Assembly: GCA_019753105.1 (NCBI GenBank)
Contig: JAIELJ010000004.1
Location: 186,001 to 250,000, forward strand
From: Hyphomonadaceae bacterium
GTDB taxonomy: Bacteria; Pseudomonadota; Alphaproteobacteria; Caulobacterales; Aquidulcibacteraceae
Reading direction: 5' to 3'
Length of the DNA stretch: 64,000 nucleotides
Part shown: positions 44,352 to 52,003 of the stretch, in pieces
How the letters are laid out: the number at the start of each line of letters is the position of its first letter
How positions within the stretch are numbered: position 1 is the first letter of the stretch
The notes under the pieces: generated by a model
Told to the model about the DNA's origin: nothing
Databases searched by the model: none
Seen by the model: only the letters and a program-made list of their open reading frames with translations
Translations under genes and position numbers: made by a program

Positions 44352-44630
44352 TTAGAGCGCGCCGCGATAGTGCTGGATGCGCGTGGTGCGCAAGCCCGGC
44401 AGACCGTGCTTCTCGATCGACTTGCGCCAAGCGTCGAACTCTTCTTCGGAGAGTCCATAGCGCTGGCACGCCTCTTCGAGCGTCAGCAGGCCGCCGCGCA
44501 CAGCAGCAACCACTTCAGCCTTGCGGCGGATGACCCAACGGGTCGTGCCGGCCGGCGGCAGATCGTCCAAAGTGAGGGGATTCCCATCGGGACCCATCAC
44601 CACCCCATCATAACGGCGTTGCTTCTGCAT
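44352..44630 (-). CDS. sciP: CtrA inhibitor SciP (DUF1153)
   Basis: A 92-residue DUF1153 protein: VVMGPDGNPLTLDDLPPAGT, then RWVIRRKAEVVAAVRGGLLT, LEEACQRYGLSEEEFDAWRK and LPGLRTTRIQHYR. This is the SciP helix-turn-helix fold, which in Caulobacter binds CtrA and stops it recruiting RNA polymerase in swarmer cells. I chose the ATG at 44630 (MQKQRRYDG), preceded by AAGGAG. It lies just upstream of the fliF operon, a CtrA target. Confidence 0.95.
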   Translation of the reverse strand: MQKQRRYDGVVMGPDGNPLTLDDLPPAGTTRWVIRRKAEVVAAVRGGLLTLEEACQRYGLSEEEFDAWRKSIEKHGLPGLRTTRIQHYRGAL

Positions 44631-44885
44631 AGCGCCTGTCTCCTTGTTCTTGAGGAGACTATAAGTCGGAGCGCTAAAGAAACGACTAAGAGCGCGCGGA
44701 AAAATCACACAAGCGCATGTCTCGAATTAGAACATGAGTCTCTTACTCGTTTCTTACCGGGTTCCTGAAATCAGTGTGTATGTACGCGCCTTGTTTGTGG
44801 CGGTCTCTTGCTGTGCGCGGAGCGCATGCGTCGCGGGCCGCGCGTGCCATGAGCGCGCGGTTCTGAGCTTCGATTTTTCCTCTGC

Positions 44886-45551
44886 TTAGGATGTGTCGCT
44901 CGGTATCGCCGCGGCGCCGAATACTGGCTCGCGATCCTTAAGGAGCTTGCCAATGTCCGCGTATGGTTCGGGATCGATACGATGTTGCAGTTCGGGTGGC
45001 TCGCTCACGATTGAAGCGATGCGCTCCGGATTTGCGTAGAGGCGGCGCGCGAGGCGCTTGGCGTAGGGCGCCGGATTATCATGCACGCGCAGCAGCGCTT
45101 CGAAGCGTTCAGCGATCGGCCAGGCGGAGTGATATGGAGCGCGGGCGTCCTCGCCCGCATGGCGCGATGAGAATGCCATCGCCGGTGCGCGCCCTGCCAA
45201 ACGCGGGCGAGGACGCCCGCGCTCCATAATGCGAAACGTGACGCGCCACGCCTCGGGGCTCTCGGGAAAGAACGCCATCTCACGGCGCTCACGCTTTGCG
45301 CGCTGGCGCGGCTTCTTCTGCGTGACGTGCTTTTCGTAATGGCTGGCTTCGATCAACAGCAGTTTGCGGAACAGAGCTTCGACGCAGCGCAGCCAGTTCG
45401 ACGCAAGCTTATGGTCCGTGGCGCTCATCGAATGTTGACGCGCCAGCTCTTGCGGCTCGCCGAACAGATTGAAGAGCGTGATCAGCAAACCGCTCGCCAC
45501 GCGCCAAAGCGCGATCGGGGCAAAGCGTTGTGCTGATGATGGCTCGGACAT
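44886..45551 (-). CDS. hypothetical protein carrying an in-frame palindromic repeat
   Basis: A protein of about 221 residues from the ATG at 45551 (MSEPSSAQRFAPIALWRVAS). The N-terminal part is hydrophobic to helical (GLLITLFNLFGEPQELAR), followed by a basic segment (QKKPRQRAKRERREMAFFPE) and a C-terminal part with RFEALLRVHDNPAPYAKRLA. I do not know the family. Thirty-two codons (45133-45228) come from a palindromic repeat read as MERGRPRPR...HAGEDARAPYH, which keeps the frame open. Without the insertion, FRI and SAWPI would be nearly contiguous. Confidence 0.65.
   Translation of the reverse strand: MSEPSSAQRFAPIALWRVASGLLITLFNLFGEPQELARQHSMSATDHKLASNWLRCVEALFRKLLLIEASHYEKHVTQKKPRQRAKRERREMAFFPESPEAWRVTFRIMERGRPRPRLAGRAPAMAFSSRHAGEDARAPYHSAWPIAERFEALLRVHDNPAPYAKRLARRLYANPERIASIVSEPPELQHRIDPEPYADIGKLLKDREPVFGAAAIPSDTS
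45133..45228. repeat. 96-bp palindromic element inserted in a coding sequence
   Basis: Perfect 26-bp inverted repeats at 45133-45158 and 45203-45228 flank a 44-bp centre. Each arm itself holds a hairpin, GCGGGCG-TCCT-CGCCCGC. The element is 96 bp, exactly 32 codons, and lies in frame inside the gene at 44886-45551. A related, more diverged element lies at 37074-37127. It resembles the protein-coding palindromic elements (RPE type) of Rickettsia and other REP-like repeats, but I cannot assign a named family. Confidence 0.85.
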
Positions 45552-45697
45552 GGGCGCGCAGTATGCGCCGCCTTCGAGCCGGTCGGATTGATTTTGCGCG
45601 ATGCGTTTGGATTCAGCGCTTTGGTCCGTGAAAGCGGGGGATAGGGCGCCGCATAGGCAGCAGGAACCGCCCCCGCTACGGGCACGTTTTCGTACCG

Positions 45698-46402
45698 ATG
45701 AAGCATACAGCCGCAAAACTACAGAAGCCGCAGCGTGGGCTGCGTGAGGAAACTGACCTGCCGGCCGATTTCGCCGCATTCATCCGTTCCGAGCAGTTCC
45801 CCTGTGTCGGCGCCAAGTCGGCGATGGCGCTCGGTCTGCTGAGCGTATTCGAAGGCGGGGATTTCCTGAGCCAACGGCGGGACCGCGACCTCTACGACGT
45901 GCTTGTCGATTTCGGCTCAGGATCGCCGGACGGCATGAATGGCCTGGTCTCTTTCGCCTGTCTCTTCGACCCATGTCCGGTGATGCATGAGAGAGACTTC
46001 GAAACCGCACTGTGGCGCCGGCTGCAGGGCCTTCACGACATCGATGCAGCGGAAGGCGTGGAATGGGCGCAAGGCGTTGGCCGCGAACCAAGCGCGCCTG
46101 ATTTCAGTTTTTCTGTCGGCGCAGTCGCCTATTTCGTTGTGGGTTTACACCCGGGTGCGTCGCGCACCGCGAGGCGCTTCTGCCGTCCTGCCCTGGTGTT
46201 CAATGCGCACGAGCAGTTTAAGCAGCTGCGCCGCGACGGGCGCTACGAGAAGATGCAATCGATCATTCGCGATCGCGAAATCGCGCATGAAGGCTCCATC
46301 AATCCGATGCTGACGGATTTCGGCAGGGGACTGGAAGCCGCGCAGTATGGCGGCCGTCGAGTGCCGGCGGCGTGGTCTTGTCCGTTCACGGTCCGCACAT
46401 GA
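45698..46402 (+). CDS. YqcI/YcgG (GntA-like) family heme N-hydroxylase
   Basis: A 234-residue member of the YqcI/YcgG family: FETALWRRLQGLHDIDAAEG, FSFSVGAVAYFVVGLHPGAS, RRFCRPALVFNAHEQFKQLR, SINPMLTDFG and the end AAQYGGRRVPAAWSCPF. The best-known relative, GntA, is a heme-dependent enzyme that N-hydroxylates a guanidino group in guanitoxin synthesis. The substrate here is unknown. It is followed 10 nt later by a DUF1989 gene and then an ATP-grasp-like gene, suggesting a short biosynthetic pathway. Confidence 0.85.
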   Translation: MKHTAAKLQKPQRGLREETDLPADFAAFIRSEQFPCVGAKSAMALGLLSVFEGGDFLSQRRDRDLYDVLVDFGSGSPDGMNGLVSFACLFDPCPVMHERDFETALWRRLQGLHDIDAAEGVEWAQGVGREPSAPDFSFSVGAVAYFVVGLHPGASRTARRFCRPALVFNAHEQFKQLRRDGRYEKMQSIIRDREIAHEGSINPMLTDFGRGLEAAQYGGRRVPAAWSCPFTVRT

Positions 46403-46412
46403 GCGCGCCGCG

Positions 46413-46997
46413 ATGAAAACAGAAGTGATACCCCCGCGCTCGGGCGCCTCCCTGAAATTGGAAAAGGGGCAGACGCTCGTCGTGATAGATCCTGAGGGCG
46501 AACAGGTATCGGATCTCGTCGCCTACAACGCCGACGACACCGCGGAGTATATCTCGTCGGGCCGTTCAATCGATTATGCGAGCCGCATCCTGCTAACGAC
46601 CGGCGACATTCTCTATTCCAGCCGCTCCAACCCCATGCTGACGATCGTGCACGACGATGTTGGAAGGCATGATTTCCTGCTGACCCCATGCTCGAAGGAA
46701 ATGTTCCGCATCATCTACAAGGACGAGCATCCGCACCACGGGTGCCAAGGCAACCTTGAGAATGCGTTGGCCCAGTATGGCGTGACGCCGGATCGCGTTC
46801 CGATCGCTTTCAACATCTTCATGAATGTCGACATCGACGGAAAGACGGGAGAAATCCGGGTGCTGCCGCCCCTTAGCAAGCCCGGGCAGTCGATCGGCTT
46901 CCGCGCGGAAATGAATCTTATCGTGGCGCTGACCGCTTGTTCTGCGGGGCAGTCGAACAATTTCACGTACAAGCCAATTCACTACAGGGTCGAGTGA
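46413..46997 (+). CDS. DUF1989 (urea carboxylase-associated / CgdAB-like) protein
   Basis: A 194-residue DUF1989 protein: IPPRSGASLKLEKGQTLVVI, GEQVSDLVAYNADDTAEYIS, LLTTGDILYSSRSNPMLTIV, then LLTPCSKEMFRIIY and HPHHGCQGNLENAL, whose Cys and His residues are a likely metal site. DUF1989 proteins include the subunits of carboxyguanidine deiminase, so the family acts on guanidine/urea-type substrates. No urea carboxylase or allophanate hydrolase gene is next to it. The stop overlaps the next start (TGATG). Confidence 0.85.
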   Translation: MKTEVIPPRSGASLKLEKGQTLVVIDPEGEQVSDLVAYNADDTAEYISSGRSIDYASRILLTTGDILYSSRSNPMLTIVHDDVGRHDFLLTPCSKEMFRIIYKDEHPHHGCQGNLENALAQYGVTPDRVPIAFNIFMNVDIDGKTGEIRVLPPLSKPGQSIGFRAEMNLIVALTACSAGQSNNFTYKPIHYRVE

Positions 46998-48013
46998 TGG
47001 CCGAAGGAGGTGCGATGGAGACGCCGGTTTTGCCCGTGGCGCAGCATCGCCCGGGGCTCAACTGGTTTTCCGACCTGAGTTTCCATTGGGACGCGAGCGT
47101 TACCGTTCGAAAGACCGGCGTTCGGATCACGCTGAAAGAGCTGACAGCGGGAGAGTTGTCGAAATTCTTTGGCTATTTCGGCGTAGTGCTCGTGCAGGCG
47201 GCCAGCGTGCGGCTGGCGGGACGTCGGCGCTATAGCGTTTGCTTCATGCCGGACAGGCCGCGGCCATGGTATGTCGTGTGGAGCGCGGCGACATTGGCTG
47301 GCATCCGGTTCGTGCGGGATCCCGGCAAGGCTGACGCTATTTTCTATTTTGAAGACGTCACAGTCGGATGTCCGCCGCGTGTTCCTGGTCGAAAGGTTCT
47401 CAACGCCGGCGTCACCGACATCTCCAAGACCATGGTCGCAAAAGCGTTCGGAAACGTGGCGGGCTATGATCTTCTCATCGATCCGACGACGTACCACGGC
47501 GTGGCTGTCGAAAAGAGCGAAGCCAATGGAACCCACGACGGGCGGATCGTGCACTGCCCGTCTGCGCCAAGGCCTGGAAAGAGCTATCAGCGCTTTATCG
47601 ACAGTTCGGACGGAAGGACGGCGTTTGACTACCGGACCACTATAATCAATCGCAAGCCGCGTTTTGTGATCGTGAAGACCAAGCCCGCAGGCGACCGGTT
47701 CTCAATACACAATGAGACGGTGCGGCTCTGTTCGCTTGAGCAAATTTTCTCGCTTGCAGAACGCGATCTCATCGAGCGGTATGCGGGCGAGATGCAGCTC
47801 GACTGGGGCGCGCTTGACATCCTGCGCGATCATCAGACGCAGAAGATTTACGTTGTCGACGTCAACAAAACGGACACCGGTCCAGCCGTCGATCTCTCTT
47901 TCAAGGATCGCGAGATTCTAAAGCGCGAGATGGCGCGTGCTTTCCGGCGGATGGTTCGCGAGCACGTGCGGCGCCACGAGAAGCCTGCGGCCGCTTTGCC
48001 AGGATCGATCTAG
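46997..48013 (+). CDS. ATP-grasp-like ligase, putative
   Basis: A 338-residue protein. The C-terminal segment LDWGALDILRDHQTQKIYVV followed by DVNKTDTGPA has the Asp-x-Asn metal site of ATP-grasp enzymes, and FVIVKTKPAGDRF and AKAFGNVAGYD fit the middle of the fold. I cannot name a characterised relative. It would ligate a carboxylate to an amine using ATP. The ATG at 46997 is coupled to the preceding stop; an ATG at 47015 has a stronger AAGGAGGT site 3 nt upstream, so the start is open. Confidence 0.65.
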   Translation: MAEGGAMETPVLPVAQHRPGLNWFSDLSFHWDASVTVRKTGVRITLKELTAGELSKFFGYFGVVLVQAASVRLAGRRRYSVCFMPDRPRPWYVVWSAATLAGIRFVRDPGKADAIFYFEDVTVGCPPRVPGRKVLNAGVTDISKTMVAKAFGNVAGYDLLIDPTTYHGVAVEKSEANGTHDGRIVHCPSAPRPGKSYQRFIDSSDGRTAFDYRTTIINRKPRFVIVKTKPAGDRFSIHNETVRLCSLEQIFSLAERDLIERYAGEMQLDWGALDILRDHQTQKIYVVDVNKTDTGPAVDLSFKDREILKREMARAFRRMVREHVRRHEKPAAALPGSI

Positions 48014-48077
48014 ATTGAGTGCAGATCGTTCACAGCTCGCTTCAAGCTGCGTCGCGTGTAGACGACCCATCGACAGC

Positions 48078-48153
48078 GTGACACAACACTCTTTTCGCGA
48101 TCCAACGGCGTAGCTCTATGAGGCTAGCGTCGCGCGAAAAGAGTGTATGTCAC
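48078..48153. repeat. 76-bp long imperfect palindrome between convergent genes
   Basis: The arm GTGACACAACACTCTTTTCGCG (two halves, 48078-48099) is the inverse of 48133-48153, with ACACTCTTTTCGCG perfectly matched and a 2-3 nt interruption near GTGACA. The 33-nt centre is itself partly self-complementary (GGCGTAGCT versus AGGCTAGCG). It lies between the 3' ends of the ATP-grasp-like gene and flgE. It could be a bidirectional transcription barrier, although there is no terminal T-run, or a small non-autonomous element. Confidence 0.6.
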
Positions 48154-48163
48154 CCGCTAGCGC

Positions 48164-49471
48164 TTACCGCTTGATCATTAGCAGTTCTTCCAACATTTCG
48201 TCCGCCGTCGTGATGATGCGCGAGGCGGCGGAGTAGGCGCGTTGGGTGGTGATCAAGTTGGTGAACTCGGCCGCGAGGTCGACGTTCGAGGCTTCTAGTG
48301 CGCCCGAGACGATGCGGCCGGCGCCGCCGGCGTTCGACGAGTTGATGTTGTAGAGGCCGGACTCAAGCGTGGTGCGGAAGGCGCCGCCTTGGTCGGCGGC
48401 GAGGCCGTTCGGGTTCAAGAACGTCGCCAGCGGAATCTGATAGAGCGCCCGCGCGCGGCCGTTCGAGAATTGCGCCGTCAGCATGCCGTCGCCTTCGAGC
48501 ACGAGGCCGACGAGATCGCCGGGCGGCACGCCGTCGGCGGTGACGCTGGTGACGCCGAAGCTCTTGGCGAATTGCGTCATGCCGGTTTCGAGATCGAGAT
48601 CGACGTTTTGCGCGCTGGCGCCTGTGCTCGTCGCCCACGGGATGGAGAAGGTCGAGCCGATCGTGCCGGTCGTGCCTGCGACGGTGCCGTCCGTGTTGAA
48701 CGTCAATGTGCCGCTGGCGAGCAGGCCGCCGGACAATGCGCCGCCGGTGATGTTGGTGTTCGGACGGGCGTAGGATTCGACCTGCCAGGTATTCGGGCCA
48801 GTCTTCAGGAAGCCGAACGCGATGGTGCGCGGCGCGCCCAAGCTGTCGAACACCTCAAGCGAGCTTTCGAAGTGCGGCGTGACCGTGCCTGTGGCCATGT
48901 CGCCAGCAGTGTATGCGCCAGCGTACGAAGCCTGGTCGGAGTTCAAGTTGGCGTTGATGCCGACGTTTGACGTCGGCTCGGCCAAGCCGCCGACGCCTGA
49001 AATGTTGACCGCTTCGATAGCGGAGAGCGAAGTCGGGCTTGTCGTCACGCTGCCATCGCTCGCCACTGGCCAACCTTGCAAGAACAAGCCCTGCGCGTTG
49101 ACCATGTAGCCGTCCGCATCGATCGTGAACGAACCGGCGCGCGTGAACAGCACTGAGCCACCGTTCGAGAGCTGCTGGTTGTTCGGCGAGACGATGAAGA
49201 AGCCGTCGCCGGAGATCGCGAGGTCGGTCGCAGAGCGCGATTGTTCGAGCGAGCCCTGCAGCGAGATCTGCTGGCGCGTCAGCGGCAAGACGCCGCCGGC
49301 ATTGTACGTCGTGTTCGAGTTCTGCGCGTTGACGAGCGCAGAGAAATCGACGCCGGAGCGCTTGTAGCCAACCGTGTTCACGTTGGCGATGTTGTCGGAG
49401 ATAACGGCGAGCGCGCTCGAATTGGCGGTGAGGCCCGAAACACCCGCGCGCAATGCGGTATAGATAGACAT
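48164..49471 (-). CDS. flgE: flagellar hook protein FlgE
   Basis: A 435-residue hook protein. The N-terminal rod/hook signature is MSIYTALRAGVSGLTANSSALAV followed by ISDNIANVNTVGYK. FlgE core segments are ATDLAISGDGFFIV, LFTRAGSFTIDADGYMVNAQGLFLQGW and FGVTSVTADGVPPGDLVGLVLEGDG. The C-terminal helix is EASNVDLAAEFTNLITTQRAYSAASRIITTADEMLEELL. I chose the ATG at 49471, which begins the conserved terminus and has GGAG upstream. It is shorter than the roughly 590-residue Caulobacter hook protein, so the variable outer domain is small. Confidence 0.96.
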   Translation of the reverse strand: MSIYTALRAGVSGLTANSSALAVISDNIANVNTVGYKRSGVDFSALVNAQNSNTTYNAGGVLPLTRQQISLQGSLEQSRSATDLAISGDGFFIVSPNNQQLSNGGSVLFTRAGSFTIDADGYMVNAQGLFLQGWPVASDGSVTTSPTSLSAIEAVNISGVGGLAEPTSNVGINANLNSDQASYAGAYTAGDMATGTVTPHFESSLEVFDSLGAPRTIAFGFLKTGPNTWQVESYARPNTNITGGALSGGLLASGTLTFNTDGTVAGTTGTIGSTFSIPWATSTGASAQNVDLDLETGMTQFAKSFGVTSVTADGVPPGDLVGLVLEGDGMLTAQFSNGRARALYQIPLATFLNPNGLAADQGGAFRTTLESGLYNINSSNAGGAGRIVSGALEASNVDLAAEFTNLITTQRAYSAASRIITTADEMLEELLMIKR

Positions 49472-49593
49472 GGTGGTCCCAGCTCCATCACCGCGCGCGT
49501 CCCATGCGTGCGGCGTCAAAGATTGTTTGCAGTGGAGCGCTTCTGCGCGTCAGGCGTGGCGCTCGCATTCGGCAAGCGCCTGAAAGTCAAACT

Positions 49594-50256
49594 CTAGTTC
49601 ACATCCAACACCGAGCGGATCGTATCCAAACCGCGCGTCCCAGAAGGCGTGATGACGAGTGGCGTTGCACCCGAGAAGTCCACGCCCATGATAGTCTCGC
49701 GAACATTGACAGTCGGTGTAATCGCTGTGCCGGCTGCATTGCGCGCCGTGATCGAGATCGAATAGACGCCGTCAGGCGCCGTCGATCCTGTCGTCGTCTC
49801 GCCATCCCAGGTGAAAAGATGCTCGCCCGCGGTGCGCGGTTGCGTTTCATCTTGATAGACAAGACGTCCGCTCGCATCGCGCACTTGAATGGTCATCGTA
49901 TCGGCGTTGGCCGGTAGATTGTACGCCCAGTTCGCAGCGCCGCCGGCGAGATAAGTTTCATTCGCCTCGATGATCGCATCCTTGCCGAGATAGGAGAGCG
50001 CCGCACCCGCGCTTGCGGCCTGATATTGCAGCACGAGGCCGGAGAGCTGCTCGTTGGTGCGGATCTGTTGTTCGACTTGGCTGTATTGCACGAGCTGTTC
50101 CGTGAAGGCGGTGGAATCCATGGGCGAGAGTGGATCTTGGTTTTGCAGTTGCGCGGTCAGCAACACGAGAAACGTGTCGTAATTGTCCGACAGGCGCGAA
50201 CGGTCGGCTGTGCCTTGCGTTTGCGTTGCGACGTCAGCGATCGGTGAAACGGGCAT
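49594..50256 (-). CDS. flgD: flagellar hook cap protein FlgD
   Basis: A 220-residue FlgD. The N-terminal region has TFLVLLTAQLQNQDPLSPMDSTAFTEQLVQYSQVEQQI, the family signature. The C-terminal FlgD tudor/Fn3 region has LVYQDETQPRTAGEHLFTWDGETTTGSTAPDGVYSISITA. FlgD caps the growing hook and guides FlgE assembly. It lies between fliK and flgE in one operon. Confidence 0.95.
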   Translation of the reverse strand: MPVSPIADVATQTQGTADRSRLSDNYDTFLVLLTAQLQNQDPLSPMDSTAFTEQLVQYSQVEQQIRTNEQLSGLVLQYQAASAGAALSYLGKDAIIEANETYLAGGAANWAYNLPANADTMTIQVRDASGRLVYQDETQPRTAGEHLFTWDGETTTGSTAPDGVYSISITARNAAGTAITPTVNVRETIMGVDFSGATPLVITPSGTRGLDTIRSVLDVN

Positions 50257-50268
50257 GCTCTCAGGTCC

Positions 50269-51654
50269 TCAGGCCATGATGTCGACGCGCACGCCGCGCC
50301 AGCGCTCAAGGCCGAGCGGGCGCGCGGATGTTTGCGCAGTTTGTGTTTCAGGTTCGGCGTCGCCGCCGCGAGCGGTGTTGCTTGAGCCATCGCCGGCCTC
50401 GGCGTCGGAATCGCCGCCTTGGCGCAGATCGAAGGAGAGGCCGTTGTCTGTGAGTTCAAGCCCCGACGATTGCAGCATCTGCTCAAGATCGCGCGCGTGA
50501 CGTGCGAGTTCGGCCAGCGCTTGCGGGTTATCCGCGGTGACGACGGCGGTCACGCGATTATCGCGCGAGACTTCCAGGCGCACTTCAACGCGCCCAAGTT
50601 CCGGCGGATCGAGGCGCAGCTCAAAGCGGGTGTTCTCGCCGTCGAACTGCCGCACGATTTCACGCGCCACTTGCGCCGAAGCGGGTGCTGCGCGCGCTGC
50701 GTGCTCGACATGGCTTGTCGCCTGTGATGCGTTCGCGGCCGTTATTGTCGGTTGCAATAGAGCGTTAGTTTGCGCAGCGCTCGCGTCAGAGAGCGGCAGC
50801 GGGGCTTGTGCGACTTGTGGCGCTGCTGGAGCCGCTTTGGCTTCGGCGCTCGGTGCGCTTGCGGCGGGCGCGCTCTTTGCTTGTTGCGGCGACTCGCTCT
50901 TGCCGCTTGCTTCAGTGGGTTGTGCTTCCGTTTGAACGCCTTTCGCAGCGTCCGGCTTTGCGGCGCGCAATTGCGGCGTCTCGCGCGGCGTTTGCGGCGT
51001 TGCGAGCTGCGTCACGCTTGCAATGTTTGCGGCTTGCGTCGCTCGCGTTGCATCAGCAGGCGGAGGCGGCGCAGCCGGTGCGCTCGCGGGCGCGGGTAGA
51101 ATCTCAGTGGGCGTAGTTTGAGGTTGTGGCGACGCTGCCGCTGCGACCGGCGCTGCTTGTTGGCGCTGCGCAGGTCCTTGCGTTGCATCGTCCGACTTGG
51201 ACTCGCTCTCTGCCATCCGCGGTGGCGTCGCGTTCGATGCTTCACCGCTCTCTGCGCTTTCAGGCGCCTCCGCTGGCGCGAGCGGCGCTTGCGGCGCGCT
51301 TGGCGCGTCGACTTTCGCTTCGGCTTTTGACGCGTCGCCCGTTGCGGGCGCTTGCGGCGGTGGCTGCACGATCTGCACCACCAAAGCGGGCGCTGGCGCC
51401 TCCGCCGTTATTTGCGGATCGGTTGATGCGGCATCTGTTTCTACGGGCGCGGGCGTTTCAGCGGCGGCCCGTTCATCTATTGGCGCCGGCGCCTCAGGTC
51501 GCGTTTGTTGATCCGACGCCTCCGTGGGTGGCGCCGCGCTTTCGAGATGATCGTCAAAGCTGCGCTCGTCGCGCGCCGCCGGCGTTGGACGCGCGTTCGG
51601 CGTCCGCGCAGGCGGCGCGATCACATCAGCAACGGCGTTGGCCGCGAAACCCAT
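50269..51654 (-). CDS. fliK: flagellar hook-length control protein FliK
   Basis: A 461-residue protein. Residues 1-340 are Ala/Pro/Gln-rich low-complexity sequence (e.g. PPQAPATGDASKAEAKVDAP), as expected of a secreted molecular ruler. The C-terminal Flg_hook domain has REIVRQFDGENTRFELRLDPPELGRVEVRLEVSRDNRVTAVVTADN and LEQMLQSSGLELTDNGLSFDLRQGG. It switches export specificity from hook to filament. It is the first gene of the fliK-flgD-flgE operon, behind a sigma-54 promoter. Confidence 0.92.
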   Translation of the reverse strand: MGFAANAVADVIAPPARTPNARPTPAARDERSFDDHLESAAPPTEASDQQTRPEAPAPIDERAAAETPAPVETDAASTDPQITAEAPAPALVVQIVQPPPQAPATGDASKAEAKVDAPSAPQAPLAPAEAPESAESGEASNATPPRMAESESKSDDATQGPAQRQQAAPVAAAASPQPQTTPTEILPAPASAPAAPPPPADATRATQAANIASVTQLATPQTPRETPQLRAAKPDAAKGVQTEAQPTEASGKSESPQQAKSAPAASAPSAEAKAAPAAPQVAQAPLPLSDASAAQTNALLQPTITAANASQATSHVEHAARAAPASAQVAREIVRQFDGENTRFELRLDPPELGRVEVRLEVSRDNRVTAVVTADNPQALAELARHARDLEQMLQSSGLELTDNGLSFDLRQGGDSDAEAGDGSSNTARGGDAEPETQTAQTSARPLGLERWRGVRVDIMA

Positions 51655-51694
51655 ACGTCCCCCAAGGCCCAGAGCTGCGGGCTGGAGATGCTCA

Positions 51695-51709
51695 GCAAGC
51701 GCCGGGCCA
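51695..51709 (-). promoter_or_regulatory. sigma-54 promoter of fliK-flgD-flgE
   Basis: On the minus strand TGGCCCGGCGCTTGC matches the -24/-12 consensus (TGGCACG-N4-TTGC) at all but one defined base, with exact GG-N10-GC spacing. The predicted start is near 51683, about 29 nt before fliK. Confidence 0.82.
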
Positions 51710-51772
51710 CGCCGTTCACCAAATAAAACGCAATAAAAACAATGATCATCCCGAGTGAGAAGGGCGCTGAAC

Positions 51773-51992
51773 CGGCAAATCTCGCCCAGCGCTCGGCAGA
51801 AGCTGCCGGGCGTTCACCATGTGGCGCGGGGCTTGCGAGGGAGATGGTGAACGGACTTCACCGGGGCTCGAGAGGGTCATCGGCAAAGGAGACAAAACAG
51901 TGCTCTTTCAAGCACTTGATCGCGATGTCGCGCGTCACAGCACGCGTCTGCGCGCCCGGCAAAAACGACCGGGCGCCCGGCGCCTTCTGCCG
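51773..51992. promoter_or_regulatory. four copies of a putative FlbD-binding (ftr-like) element
   Basis: The copies are CGGCAAATCTCGCCC (51773-51787), CGGCAGAAGCTGCCG (51794-51808, a near-perfect dyad), CGGCAAAAACGACCG (51957-51971) and, on the minus strand, CGGCAGAAGGCGCCG (51978-51992). Two lie between the sigma-54 promoters, as enhancers should; two lie downstream of the flgK promoter. A fifth copy is upstream of fliF at 44233. Binding by FlbD is inferred from context. Confidence 0.6.
51822..51836 (+). promoter_or_regulatory. sigma-54 promoter of flgK-flgL
   Basis: TGGCGCGGGGCTTGC matches the sigma-54 consensus with one change and exact GG-N10-GC spacing. The predicted start is near 51848, leaving a leader of about 155 nt before flgK. 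Confidence 0.82.
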
Positions 51993-52003
51993 GGAGGCCG
52001 CGC

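Larger units (their letters stand above)
51655..52003. promoter_or_regulatory. divergent fliK/flgK regulatory region
   Basis: No gene in these 349 bp. It contains two sigma-54 promoters pointing outwards (51695-51709 minus, 51822-51836 plus) and four copies of a 15-bp element related to CGGCARAW-N2-YGCCS, listed separately. The layout is that of a FlbD-controlled divergent promoter pair. Confidence 0.7.
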
